From: Bifidobacterium breve
GTDB lineage: Bacteria > Actinomycetota > Acidimicrobiia > IMCC26256 > PALSA-555
Assembly: GCA_945889545.1 (NCBI GenBank)
Contig: CAMDCC010000020.1
Location: 1 to 17,506, forward strand
Reading direction: 5' to 3'
DNA: 17,506 nucleotides
Shown: piece by piece, positions 6,247-14,320 of the stretch
How positions within the stretch are numbered: position 1 is the stretch's first letter
How the letters are laid out: every line of letters starts with the position of its first letter
Translations under genes and position numbers: made by a program
The notes under the pieces: generated by a model
Databases searched by the model: none
Told to the model about the DNA's origin: nothing
Seen by the model: only the letters and a program-made list of their open reading frames with translations

Positions 6247-8277
6247 GTGACAGAAGCCAAAAGCCGGGTGCGTCTCGGCATCGTCGGTGTTGTGATCATC
6301 GCCTTGTTCAGTGCGCTGTTCATCCGCTTGTGGTTCTTGCAGGTCGCGTCAACGACGAGCTTCGCGGCGCAGACCGAGGCCAACCGGGTCCGCATCCTCC
6401 ACGAGCCCGCCGTGCGCGGAAGCATCCTCGACCGCACGGGCAGGAAGCTCGTGGAGAACAAGTTGGTCAACACGATCCGGATCCGTCGTGGACTCACCGA
6501 CGACGAGCGCAAGATCCTCGTTCCGAACCTCGCGAAGGCCCTCAAGCCGCTCGGCGTCACCAAAGCGTTCATCGACAAGCGACTCGACAGCGGCCGGTAC
6601 GGGCCGTACGAGCCGGTCCCGATCAAGGACGACGTTCCGTACAAGCGGCTTGTGTACATCAAGGAACGTCCTGAGATGTTTCCGAAGGTCGACGTGGTGC
6701 GCCGGAGCATCCGCGTGTACACGCTCTTCGAGGAGATCAAGCTGATCTACCCGTCGGTGTTCGCCGAAGCCACGCCGGCATCTCACGTGCTCGGGTATGT
6801 CGGAGCGGTCAACAAGGACGAGCAGAAGCTGCACGCTGGTGAGGGATATGGGCCCGACGATGTCATCGGGAAGATTGGTGCCGAACAGGTCTTCGAGAGC
6901 GAGCTGCGCGGTGCGCCACGCACGCGCAAGCTGGAGGTCGACAGCCGCGGACGATTGGTCCAAGTGCTGCGTGACAAGCCCGCACAGGCGGGCAACGATG
7001 TGCAGCTCACGATCGACCTCGATGTGCAACGCGTTGCCGAAGAGTCGTTGACCGTCGGCATGCGCAAGGCGAGCAAGCTCAAGGACCCGGGGATCAAGGA
7101 TCGTTTCAAGACCTTCAGTGCCAAGGGTGGTGCCGCGGTCGTGATGGACGCGAGCGACGGATCCATCGTTGCGATGGCGTCGGCGCCAACGTTCGATATC
7201 ACCGAGTTCACCGACGGCATCCCGATTGAGAAGTACACCGCGCTGAACGATTCGAAGAGCAACTACCCATTGCTCAACCGGGCGATCCAGGGTCAGTACG
7301 CGCCGGGCTCAACCTGGAAGACATTCACCGCACTCGCCGCGCTCGAAGTTGGCGTCACCACAGCCGACGAGGTGTATGTGGATAAGGGCTTCGTCGAGTT
7401 TGGTGACGAGCCGAACGTTCAAACGTTCAAGAACGCTGGAAAGGAAGCCTACGGAAACGTGCAGCTCGAGCGAGCGATCCAGGTCTCGAGCGACGCGTAC
7501 TTCTTCACGATGGGGTTCCGGTTCTGGAGTGGGTACAACAACGACAACCTCAAGAAGGGCTATGCAATCCAGCACGTGGCCAAGCGCTATGGCTTTGGTC
7601 GCCCGACCGGTGTCGGGTTGGCAAACGAGCTTCCCGGGCGTATCCCCGATCGGAAGTTCAAGGCGCAGCTCAACAAGAACGACCCGGATACTTCGCGTCG
7701 TGCGTGGCTTCCCGGTGACAGCGCGGCGTTGGCGGTTGGTCAGGGTGACTTCCTCGTGACACCGCTCCAGCTCGCGACGGGATACGCCGCGTTCATCAAC
7801 GGCGGCACGCTCTACGCGCCGCGCCTTGCGAGCAAGGTCCTCACGCCCGGTGGACAGTCGGTGCTCCGAGACCTTCCTTCGCAGATGATCGGTTCGGTGG
7901 AGATCGATCCGGCGTACCGCACCGTCATCATGGAAGGGCTGAAGAAGGTCATCCTCGGTATCGGTACCGCGGCCGAGGCGTTCCGCGGATACAGCGGATT
8001 GCCCGCGGCCGGGAAGACCGGAACCGCCGAGGTGTTCGGCAAGCAAGACACGTCGGTGTTCGTCGGGGTCCTCAACCCGGACGCGTTGCCCGAAAGCATC
8101 GACTTGGCCGATCCCTTGACGCACCAGTACGTGATCGTCGTGTTCGTGGAGGAGGGCGGGAACGGTGGTTCAGTCGCCGCCCCAATCGCGAAGCGCATCA
8201 TGCTCGCGTTGAGTGGCGACCCGAACCCGCCAGAGGTGCGTCTCGTTCAACCGAAGACGCCGGGTGGCGAACGCTAG
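6247..8277 (+). CDS. mrdA: Penicillin-binding protein 2, elongasome transpeptidase
   Basis: PBP2 is a class B PBP that cross-links peptidoglycan during side-wall growth, in complex with RodA and activated by MreC. The protein has 676 residues. A single N-terminal membrane anchor lies at about residues 9-30, followed by the pedestal motif RGSILDRTG and the HVLGYVG block. The transpeptidase domain has STWK with catalytic Ser355 and Lys358, SSD at 414-416 (the PBP2 form of SxN) and KTGT at 590-593. The start is GTG 6247 with GAGG at 6232-6235, 11 bases upstream. The stop codon shares one base with the rodA start, so the transpeptidase and its glycosyltransferase partner are translationally coupled. 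Two long lysine-rich stretches give the domain a basic character. Confidence 0.95.
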   Translation: MTEAKSRVRLGIVGVVIIALFSALFIRLWFLQVASTTSFAAQTEANRVRILHEPAVRGSILDRTGRKLVENKLVNTIRIRRGLTDDERKILVPNLAKALKPLGVTKAFIDKRLDSGRYGPYEPVPIKDDVPYKRLVYIKERPEMFPKVDVVRRSIRVYTLFEEIKLIYPSVFAEATPASHVLGYVGAVNKDEQKLHAGEGYGPDDVIGKIGAEQVFESELRGAPRTRKLEVDSRGRLVQVLRDKPAQAGNDVQLTIDLDVQRVAEESLTVGMRKASKLKDPGIKDRFKTFSAKGGAAVVMDASDGSIVAMASAPTFDITEFTDGIPIEKYTALNDSKSNYPLLNRAIQGQYAPGSTWKTFTALAALEVGVTTADEVYVDKGFVEFGDEPNVQTFKNAGKEAYGNVQLERAIQVSSDAYFFTMGFRFWSGYNNDNLKKGYAIQHVAKRYGFGRPTGVGLANELPGRIPDRKFKAQLNKNDPDTSRRAWLPGDSAALAVGQGDFLVTPLQLATGYAAFINGGTLYAPRLASKVLTPGGQSVLRDLPSQMIGSVEIDPAYRTVIMEGLKKVILGIGTAAEAFRGYSGLPAAGKTGTAEVFGKQDTSVFVGVLNPDALPESIDLADPLTHQYVIVVFVEEGGNGGSVAAPIAKRIMLALSGDPNPPEVRLVQPKTPGGER

Positions 8278-9470
8278 TGACGTACAACAACCCGCTCGAA
8301 CATCGACGCCATTCGCGACGCATGCAACGCGCCGCGACCTATGGATCGGGGTCGGGTTCGCAAGGCGGAGGTCGGGGTCAGCTCATCGACCGCGAATTTG
8401 CTGGACGGCTCGATTGGATCCTGCTCGGCGCCTGCGCGCTGATCGCGGTGTTCGGGATGTTGATGATCTATTCATCGACGCACAACAAGGATCCCAAAGA
8501 CCCGACCTACTACGTCGTGCGCCAAGGACTCGCGATGGTGATCGGTATCGGTCTGTTCTCCGGGTTGATTCGCATCGACTATCGCAAGTTCCGCGACTTC
8601 TCGATGTTGGCGTACATCTTGACCGTCGCCGCGCTGTTCTTCGTGCTGACGCCGATCGGTTCGGAATCGAAGGGCGCCACCTCGTGGTACGAGCTCCCGT
8701 TCAACTTCCAGCTTCAGCCCGCGGAGTTCGCGAAGTTCGGGCTGATCGTGGCGCTCGCCGGCTACGTGAATGAGCACCGAGGCGACATCGACCCGTGGCG
8801 CCTCACAGTCATGGTCGGACTGGCGCTCGTCCCGCTTGGTCTCGTGCAGATGCAACCCGACCTCGGGACCAACATGGTGCTGCTGATGATCGTCATCGGC
8901 ATCCTCGCCGTCGGCGGGGTGCGCGGCCGCTATCTGCTCGCGCTCGCCGCCCTTGGCATCACGATGATCGTCGCTGTGGTCAGCGTGGGCGTGCTGAAGG
9001 AGTACCAGCTTGCGCGCCTCGGCATCGGAGCGTCCGCCGCCACGACGTACAACGTTGAACAAGCGACGGCGGCGCTCGGCTCGGGTGGCGCGTTCGGGCA
9101 GGGTTATCTCAAGGGGTCACAGACACGCCTCGGCTTCGTACCCGAGCAGCACACCGACTTCATCTTCACGGCAGTTGGGGAGGAGTTCGGGTTCGTCGGC
9201 GCGGCGCTCCTGCTCATCCTCTTCGCCATCGTCTTGTGGCGAATCTGGCGAATAGCCCAGCTCGCCCGCGATCACTACGGAACGTTGGTATGCGCTGGTG
9301 TGCTCGCGATGTTCACCTTCATGATCTTCGAGAACATCGGCATGACCCTCAACATCATGCCCGTCACCGGCATCCCCCTCCCCTTCATGAGCTACGGCGG
9401 CTCCAGCCTCATCACCAGCTGCGCCTGCATCGCGCTGGTCTCAAACGTCTACGCCAACCGCTTCAACTAG
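8277..9470 (+). CDS. rodA: Peptidoglycan glycosyltransferase RodA (SEDS family)
   Basis: RodA polymerises lipid II into glycan strands and works as a pair with PBP2. The protein has 397 residues and about ten membrane segments. It begins with a roughly 40-residue Arg/Gly/Ser-rich cytoplasmic extension, longer than is typical. SEDS landmarks are QPDLGTN with the likely catalytic Asp195, the GSGGAFGQGYLKGSQT loop, PEQHTDFIFTAVGEEFGF, and the C-terminal GIPLPFMSYGGSS. FtsW shares most of these, but the position directly after mrdA and inside the mre operon supports RodA. The GTG start overlaps the mrdA stop (TAGTG). Confidence 0.93.
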   Translation: MTYNNPLEHRRHSRRMQRAATYGSGSGSQGGGRGQLIDREFAGRLDWILLGACALIAVFGMLMIYSSTHNKDPKDPTYYVVRQGLAMVIGIGLFSGLIRIDYRKFRDFSMLAYILTVAALFFVLTPIGSESKGATSWYELPFNFQLQPAEFAKFGLIVALAGYVNEHRGDIDPWRLTVMVGLALVPLGLVQMQPDLGTNMVLLMIVIGILAVGGVRGRYLLALAALGITMIVAVVSVGVLKEYQLARLGIGASAATTYNVEQATAALGSGGAFGQGYLKGSQTRLGFVPEQHTDFIFTAVGEEFGFVGAALLLILFAIVLWRIWRIAQLARDHYGTLVCAGVLAMFTFMIFENIGMTLNIMPVTGIPLPFMSYGGSSLITSCACIALVSNVYANRFN

Positions 9471-9500
9471 CCGCCGTCCAAGGCCCCGTGGCCCTGGCCC

Positions 9501-9505
9501 GGAGG
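9501..9505 (+). promoter_or_regulatory. Shine-Dalgarno deciding the radical-SAM gene start
   Basis: GGAGG sits 8 bases upstream of GTG 9514 and 20 bases upstream of the in-frame ATG 9526. The spacing favours the GTG as the start of the radical-SAM gene. Confidence 0.6.
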
Positions 9506-9513
9506 CAACTAGA

Positions 9514-11538
9514 GTGAGAGAGCAAATGACCGACCTGTGGCCGAGGATCGAGCCTCTGCTGGCCAAGGTTGAGAAGCCTGCTCGCTACATCGGAATGGAG
9601 CGGGGATCGCAGCGGCCGACGCATCGGCCTGAGCAGGTCTCCTGGCTCCTCGTCTATCCCGATACCTACGAGATCGGCCTCCCCAACCAAGGGCTCCAAG
9701 TCCTCTACGAGATCCTCAACGAACGCGACGATGCGGCGGCGGAACGCGCCTACGCGCCCTGGATCGATCTCGAGGCGCAGCTGCGAGCGAACAGCATCCC
9801 GCTGTTCTCCGTCGACACCCACCGACCAGCGGGCGCCTTCGACGTGCTTGCCTTCAACCTGTCGGCCGAGCTCGTGTATACGAACTTGCTCAGCTGCATC
9901 GATCTCGCCGGCGTGCCCGTGCGGTCCGAGGAGCGGGGCCCCGACGATCCGATCGTGATCGCGGGTGGGCACTGTGCCTTCAACCCGGAGCCGCTCGCCG
10001 ACTTCGTCGATGCGCTCGTGATGGGCGATGGCGAAGAAGCCGTCGGCGAGATCACCGAGGTCTTGGCCGCCTGGAAGAGGGGCGGGCGCAAGAACCGTGA
10101 GGCGGTGCTGCGAGACCTGGCCAGCGTGCCCGGTGTCTACGTGCCGGCGATGTACGACGTGGAGTACGACGGCCAATGGCTGCGAGCGATCACGCCGAAG
10201 CACCCCGACGTGCCGGCGGTCGTCGACAAGCGGACCGTGGCCGACCTGGGCGAGTGGCCGTACCCGAAGCACCAGCTCGTGCCGCTCGTCGAAGTCGTGC
10301 ACGACCGGCTCAACGTCGAGATCTTCCGCGGTTGCACGCGGGGGTGCCGTTTCTGTCAGGCCGGGATGATCACTCGACCGGTCCGCGAACGGCCGTGGGA
10401 GCAGGTGCGCACGATGGTGCGCGACGGGTTGCAGCGCAGTGGGTACGACGAGGTCGCACTGACGTCGTTGTCGAGCGCCGACTTCTCGGGAATCGACGGG
10501 CTCGTCGCCGACTTGGTGAACAACCAGGAAGGCACGGGGTGCGTCGGCCTTTCATTGCCGTCGCTGCGCGTCGACGCGTTCACGGTAGGACTCGCGAGTC
10601 AGATCCAGAAGGTGCGTCGCACCGGCCTCACGTTTGCACCAGAAGCCGGAAGTTGGCGGCTGCGTCAGGTGATCAACAAGCTCATCACCGAAGCCGACCT
10701 GTACTCGGCAGTTGAGGGCGCGTACGAGCAAGGTTGGCGGCGGGTGAAGCTCTACTTCCTCACCGGACTTCCGACCGAGATGGACGAGGACACGCTCGGC
10801 ATCGCGGAGCTCGGTCGCAACGTCGTCGAGATCGGCCGTCGCTACAACAAGAGCGCGTCATGCACGGTGTCGCTCGGTGGGTTCGTGCCGAAGCCACACA
10901 CGCCGTTCCAATGGTTCGGGCAGAACGGTGTCGAAGAGCTGAAGCGCAAGGTTTTCATGCTGAAGGACGCGTTGCCCAAGAAGTCGGGCGTGCAGATGCG
11001 CTGGCACGATCCCGAGGCCACGTTCGTGGAGGGCATCGCAAGCCGTGGCGACCGTCGTATCGGACGCGTGATCGAGCGCGTGTGGCGCGACGGCGGCACG
11101 TTCCAGGAGTGGGGCGAGCACTTCAACTTCGCCCTCTGGATGGATGCCATGGCGGCCGAGGGACTCGATCCCGATTGGTACGTGACCCGCCACCGCACGG
11201 CCGACGAGGTGTTGCCCTGGGATCACATCTCCGCCGGTCTGCACAAAGATTTCCTGTGGCAGGACTGGCAGTCCGCGCTCGCTGAGCACGGGTTGCCCGA
11301 TTGTCGTTGGACGCCCTGCTACGACTGTGGGGTGTGCACCGACTACGCCCTCGAGCACGTCGTCGCCTCGGCGGTGGCGCCCGCGGGTGGGAGCCAGGGC
11401 ACCGGCCAAGACCTGTCCTTCGGTGCCGAAGTGCCGGTGACCTTGCGACCGCGCGGCGAGCGCAGCGAGCTCGCCGGAGCGGCGACCGGTCCAACGCACA
11501 GCCGCAAGCACTCAGCTGCCGAGGGAGTGCGACAGTGA
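9514..11538 (+). CDS. B12-binding-domain radical SAM protein (TIGR03960 family)
   Basis: This is a 674-residue protein of unknown reaction. The N-terminal half resembles a cobalamin-binding-like domain (LVYPDTYEIGLPNQGLQ, then GGHCAFNPEPLADF). The radical-SAM core carries the cluster motif CTRGCRFC with cysteines 274, 278 and 281, followed by FAPEAGSWRLRQVINK. A second cysteine group near the C-terminus, C597-x4-C602-x2-C605-x2-C608, could hold another metal cluster. After it comes a roughly 60-residue Arg/Gly/Ala/Ser-rich tail that looks appended and is partly encoded by a palindromic element. It is coupled by a GTGA overlap to the DUF2344 gene. The two families are sometimes fused elsewhere, so they probably form one enzyme. 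Lying next to RNase E/G and ribosomal-protein genes suggests an RNA or ribosome substrate, which is inference only. Confidence 0.88.
   Translation: MREQMTDLWPRIEPLLAKVEKPARYIGMERGSQRPTHRPEQVSWLLVYPDTYEIGLPNQGLQVLYEILNERDDAAAERAYAPWIDLEAQLRANSIPLFSVDTHRPAGAFDVLAFNLSAELVYTNLLSCIDLAGVPVRSEERGPDDPIVIAGGHCAFNPEPLADFVDALVMGDGEEAVGEITEVLAAWKRGGRKNREAVLRDLASVPGVYVPAMYDVEYDGQWLRAITPKHPDVPAVVDKRTVADLGEWPYPKHQLVPLVEVVHDRLNVEIFRGCTRGCRFCQAGMITRPVRERPWEQVRTMVRDGLQRSGYDEVALTSLSSADFSGIDGLVADLVNNQEGTGCVGLSLPSLRVDAFTVGLASQIQKVRRTGLTFAPEAGSWRLRQVINKLITEADLYSAVEGAYEQGWRRVKLYFLTGLPTEMDEDTLGIAELGRNVVEIGRRYNKSASCTVSLGGFVPKPHTPFQWFGQNGVEELKRKVFMLKDALPKKSGVQMRWHDPEATFVEGIASRGDRRIGRVIERVWRDGGTFQEWGEHFNFALWMDAMAAEGLDPDWYVTRHRTADEVLPWDHISAGLHKDFLWQDWQSALAEHGLPDCRWTPCYDCGVCTDYALEHVVASAVAPAGGSQGTGQDLSFGAEVPVTLRPRGERSELAGAATGPTHSRKHSAAEGVRQ
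11455..11475 (+). repeat. Palindromic element in the radical-SAM gene tail
   Basis: GGCGAGC (11455-11461) pairs perfectly with GCTCGCC (11469-11475) around the loop GCAGCGA. The loop begins with GCA, as in the repeats at 1428 and 2039, and like copy A it sits in the appended-looking 3' end of a gene. A 14-base string, TCGCCGGAGCGGCG at 11471-11484, recurs at 17426-17439. Membership in the same repeat family is uncertain. Confidence 0.45.
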
Positions 11539-12404
11539 AAGGAAGTGACGGGATTCCGGTTCGGGTGCGGTTCACCAAGCTCGGCAAGGTTCGGTTCGTG
11601 TCGCATCGCGACGTGGCCCGGGCGTTCGAGCGCGCGTTCCGTATCGAACAGCTCCCCATGGCGTTCACCCTGGGCTTCTCGCCGAGGCCGAAGGTGAGCT
11701 TCGGGCTTGCGCTCGGCACCGGGCACGAAAGCCTCACCGAGTATCTCGATCTCGAGCTCGCCGAATCCGTCGAAATTGACGAGCTTCCTGCCCGACTTTC
11801 TGCAGCACTGCCCGAAGGCATCGACGTGAGTGGCGCGTGTGAGCTCGCCGATCGGGCAGTGTCGCTCCAAGAAGCGGTCGACACCGTCGAGCTCCAGCTT
11901 CGACTTGTCGATCTCGACTCGGCCACGCTCAAAGGCGTTATTGAACGAGCGTTGGCTGCCGAATCTCTTCCGATCACGACGACGCGCAAGGGGCGCAACG
12001 TCGTCGAGGATCTCCGCCCCGCGTTCCGGTCACTCGTCGTGCACGTCGACGACGACGGTGCTCCGGTCGTGCACACAGAAGTGAATACGCGTCCCCGTGG
12101 TCTCCGTCCTGCCGACCTCCTGCTCAAGCTCCGCGAACTTGCGGATCGCGAGTTGGGTGCTGGTGAGGACCGGGTGCTGCGAACCCATCAATGGATCGAG
12201 CGCGACGGCGCGCGGCTGGAGCCGCTGGAAGCCGATCGTGCAACGCGCAATGCAACACCGTTGCGCGTGACGAGCAAAGGACTGACCGATGACCGACGAG
12301 ACAACTCCGGAGGCCAAGACCTCCGACCCGACTTCACCGACGTCGAACATGCCGACGCCGACTTCGCCGCCGCCGAAAGCACCGCCGCCCGCCGGATCGC
12401 CTAG
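11535..12404 (+). CDS. Radical-SAM-associated protein, DUF2344 (TIGR03936 family)
   Basis: This is a 289-residue cytoplasmic protein of the family that accompanies TIGR03960 radical-SAM enzymes. The start of the domain is clear: VRVRFTKLGKVRFVSHRD, followed by FSPRPKVSFGLALGTGHES and a predicted alpha/beta fold. The biochemical role is unknown; it is presumably a substrate-binding partner of the upstream enzyme. I chose GTG 11535, which overlaps the upstream stop in GTGA, because the domain begins within a few residues of it; the frame stays open further upstream only inside the radical-SAM gene. The conserved part ends near residue 235, and the last 38 codons overlap the RNase E/G gene in a different frame. 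That tail is acidic and low in complexity. Confidence 0.85.
   Translation: MKGSDGIPVRVRFTKLGKVRFVSHRDVARAFERAFRIEQLPMAFTLGFSPRPKVSFGLALGTGHESLTEYLDLELAESVEIDELPARLSAALPEGIDVSGACELADRAVSLQEAVDTVELQLRLVDLDSATLKGVIERALAAESLPITTTRKGRNVVEDLRPAFRSLVVHVDDDGAPVVHTEVNTRPRGLRPADLLLKLRELADRELGAGEDRVLRTHQWIERDGARLEPLEADRATRNATPLRVTSKGLTDDRRDNSGGQDLRPDFTDVEHADADFAAAESTAARRIA
12243..12268 (+). promoter_or_regulatory. Strong hairpin just upstream of the RNase E/G start
   Basis: ACGCGCAATG (12243-12252) pairs with CGTTGCGCGT (12259-12268) around the 6-base loop CAACAC. It forms ten pairs, one of them a G-U. The hairpin lies inside the DUF2344 coding sequence, 7 bases before the Shine-Dalgarno AAAGGA (12276-12281) and 20 bases before the RNase E/G ATG at 12289. 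Known rne genes can be autoregulated through 5' leader hairpins, so this could be a control or cleavage site. Confidence 0.4.
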
Positions 12405-14283
12405 TTCCGAATCGCCTGACACATCCGCTCCAGGCGCGTCCGCTCCAGGCGCGTCCACTCCAGGCGCGTCGGCCCCGAACGGGGAAGGAACAGGCGCGCC
12501 GCGGCGGCGCCGACGCGGATCGCGAGGCGGTCGCAACCGTCGGAAGCCCGGCTCAGGTGCCGGTACGGGTACGGGTACGGGTACCAATGCTTCCACCGCC
12601 AGCGCGTTGGAGACGGCGGCCTCCGACCTGGCCGGTGAAGACTGGAACGACGCCGCGGCCGACCGCGGGCTGACGTCTGACGACATCGCCGCCGACGCCC
12701 GCGACGACGCCGGCCTGGCCGAACGCACGCCCGCCGCGGGGAAACCCAAGATCGGCGACTCCCGTCCGGCGCCGGTCCTGGCCCCGACCGACGACGCGCC
12801 CGCGGCGAAGACGGGCCGCCGCCGTCGTCGGGGCGGCCGCGGTCGAAACAAGGGTGGCGGTGGTGCCGCGACTGCTGGTTCCACCAACAACCGCGACGAC
12901 GTGGTGCATGCCGACCTCGGCGTGGGCGACACCTACGCGCTCGAGGAGCTCGACGAGGAGGCATTGGCACGGCGGCGTGGCCGCACCCGCAAGGGGCGTC
13001 CCGCGGGGCGGTACCTCATGTGCGTGCACGTGCGGCCCGACGGCCACACGCATATCGCGCTGCTCGAGGGTCGCGTGCTCGTGGAGCACGAAGTAGCCAC
13101 GGCTGAGCGCGATGCCGATCTCTCGATCGACGGGAACATCTACCTCGGTCGTGTGCAGAACGTGCTCCCGGGCATGGAGGCGGCGTTCATCGACATCGGC
13201 ACGCCGAAGAACGGCGTGCTGTACCGCGGCGACGTGGCCTACGACCCCGACGAGGTCGAAGAGAAGCAGCCGCGCATCGAGCGACTGCTCAAGAACGGTC
13301 AGTCGGTTGTGGTTCAGGTCACGAAGAACCCGATTGGTGCGAAGGGCGCGCGCCTCACCCAGGAAGTGAGCCTCGCCGGCCGCTTTGTGGTGATGGTGCC
13401 GGGTCAGCCGACCACCTACGGCATCTCGAAGCGACTGCCCGACGACGAGCGCAAGCGGCTCCGACGCGTGCTCGAAGATCTGCGGCCGCCCGATGCCGGA
13501 CTGATCGTCCGCACGGCAGCCGAAGGCGCTACCGCCGAAGAGCTCGAACGCGACGTGCGCCGTCTACGCGATCAGTGGGAGCAGATCTCCGCGCTCGCCG
13601 CTCGATCGAAGCCGGCCCGGCTGCTCTACCAGGAGCCGACCCTGTCACTCCGGTTGCTCCGTGAGGAGTTCACCAAGGAGTACCGCGGGGTGATCATCGA
13701 CGACCGTGCCCTGTTCGAGGAGGCCCACGCGTACGTCGAGGCGATCGCGCCGGAGCTTGCCGATCGAGTGGAGTTCTACGACGAGGCCGAGGAGGGCATC
13801 GCGCTCTTCGAGAAGCACCACGTGCACGAGCAGCTCCTCAAGGCGCTCGACCGCAAGGTGTGGCTCCCGTCGGGAGGATCGATCGTGATCGAGCGCACCG
13901 AGGCCCTCACCGTGGTCGACGTCAACACCGGCAAGAACGTCGGCAAGTCGAACCTCGAGGAGACGGTCTTCCGCAACAACCTCGAGGCGGCCGACGAGGT
14001 GGCCCGCCATCTCCGCCTCCGCGACATCGGCGGGATCATCGTCATCGACTTCATCGACATGGAGATCCGGGCCAACCGGGAGGCCCTGATGCGGGCATTC
14101 CGGGATGCGTTGGCCCGAGACAAGACCCGGACCCAGGTGTTCGACGTCTCCGAGCTCGGGCTGGTCGAGATGACCCGCAAACGGGTGTCGGAGGGCCTCA
14201 TCGAGTCGGTGAGCGCGATCTGCCCCGAGTGCACCGGCCGTGGGTACCTCATCGACGAGGCCCTGCTGGAGGACCTGAAGTAG
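12289..14283 (+). CDS. Ribonuclease E/G family endoribonuclease
   Basis: This is a 664-residue endonuclease for mRNA turnover and rRNA/tRNA processing. The first 240 residues are disordered: a Pro/Ser/Thr/Ala part with tandem repeats, and two arginine-rich patches (near 69-86 and 173-192) likely to bind RNA. An S1-type region follows (GNIYLGRVQNVLPGMEAAFIDIG). The catalytic domain has VDVNTG with metal-binding Asp544, and VIDFIDM with Asp587. The zinc-link CPEC (C645, C648) is followed by TGRGYL, and the protein ends shortly after, so there is no C-terminal degradosome scaffold. This N-terminal-extension layout is typical of actinobacterial RNase E/G. ATG 12289 is supported by AAAGGA 7 bases upstream, although it overlaps DUF2344 by 116 bases; an in-frame ATG at 12349 is possible. 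It could be named rne or rng. Confidence 0.93.
   Translation: MTDETTPEAKTSDPTSPTSNMPTPTSPPPKAPPPAGSPSSESPDTSAPGASAPGASTPGASAPNGEGTGAPRRRRRGSRGGRNRRKPGSGAGTGTGTGTNASTASALETAASDLAGEDWNDAAADRGLTSDDIAADARDDAGLAERTPAAGKPKIGDSRPAPVLAPTDDAPAAKTGRRRRRGGRGRNKGGGGAATAGSTNNRDDVVHADLGVGDTYALEELDEEALARRRGRTRKGRPAGRYLMCVHVRPDGHTHIALLEGRVLVEHEVATAERDADLSIDGNIYLGRVQNVLPGMEAAFIDIGTPKNGVLYRGDVAYDPDEVEEKQPRIERLLKNGQSVVVQVTKNPIGAKGARLTQEVSLAGRFVVMVPGQPTTYGISKRLPDDERKRLRRVLEDLRPPDAGLIVRTAAEGATAEELERDVRRLRDQWEQISALAARSKPARLLYQEPTLSLRLLREEFTKEYRGVIIDDRALFEEAHAYVEAIAPELADRVEFYDEAEEGIALFEKHHVHEQLLKALDRKVWLPSGGSIVIERTEALTVVDVNTGKNVGKSNLEETVFRNNLEAADEVARHLRLRDIGGIIVIDFIDMEIRANREALMRAFRDALARDKTRTQVFDVSELGLVEMTRKRVSEGLIESVSAICPECTGRGYLIDEALLEDLK
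12424..12468 (+). repeat. 15-bp tandem repeat in the RNase E/G gene (three units)
   Basis: Three consecutive copies of TCCGCTCCAGGCGCG, the third with one change, encode SAPGA-SAPGA-STPGA in the disordered N-terminus. The unit is a multiple of three bases, so copy-number changes would keep the frame. Confidence 0.85.
12562..12585 (+). repeat. 6-bp tandem repeat in the RNase E/G gene (four units)
   Basis: Four copies of GGTACG, the last ending in C, encode a run of Gly-Thr pairs between the two arginine-rich patches. It is an in-frame hexanucleotide repeat and could vary in length between strains without breaking the gene. Confidence 0.85.
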
Positions 14284-14320
14284 GATCTCCGATTCCCCCG
14301 AGATTTGAAGGCGTTCGCGC
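14284..14320 (+). promoter_or_regulatory. rplU leader with small hairpin and ribosome-binding site
   Basis: The 37-base gap between the RNase gene and rplU holds a 5-bp hairpin (ATCTC at 14285-14289 with GAGAT at 14300-14304, loop CGATTCCCCC) and a Shine-Dalgarno GAAGG at 14307-14311, 9 bases before the ATG. The hairpin is too weak to call an attenuator. Confidence 0.35.

Noticed and set aside
9480..9500. GGCC-rich palindromic bases after rodA as a terminator
   Set aside because: Only 4-bp pairings can be formed and there is no T-tract. The next gene has its own Shine-Dalgarno right after.
11301..11534. A 78-residue upstream extension of the DUF2344 protein
   Set aside because: It lies wholly inside the radical-SAM gene in another frame. 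The domain begins right after GTG 11535, which forms a GTGA coupling overlap.
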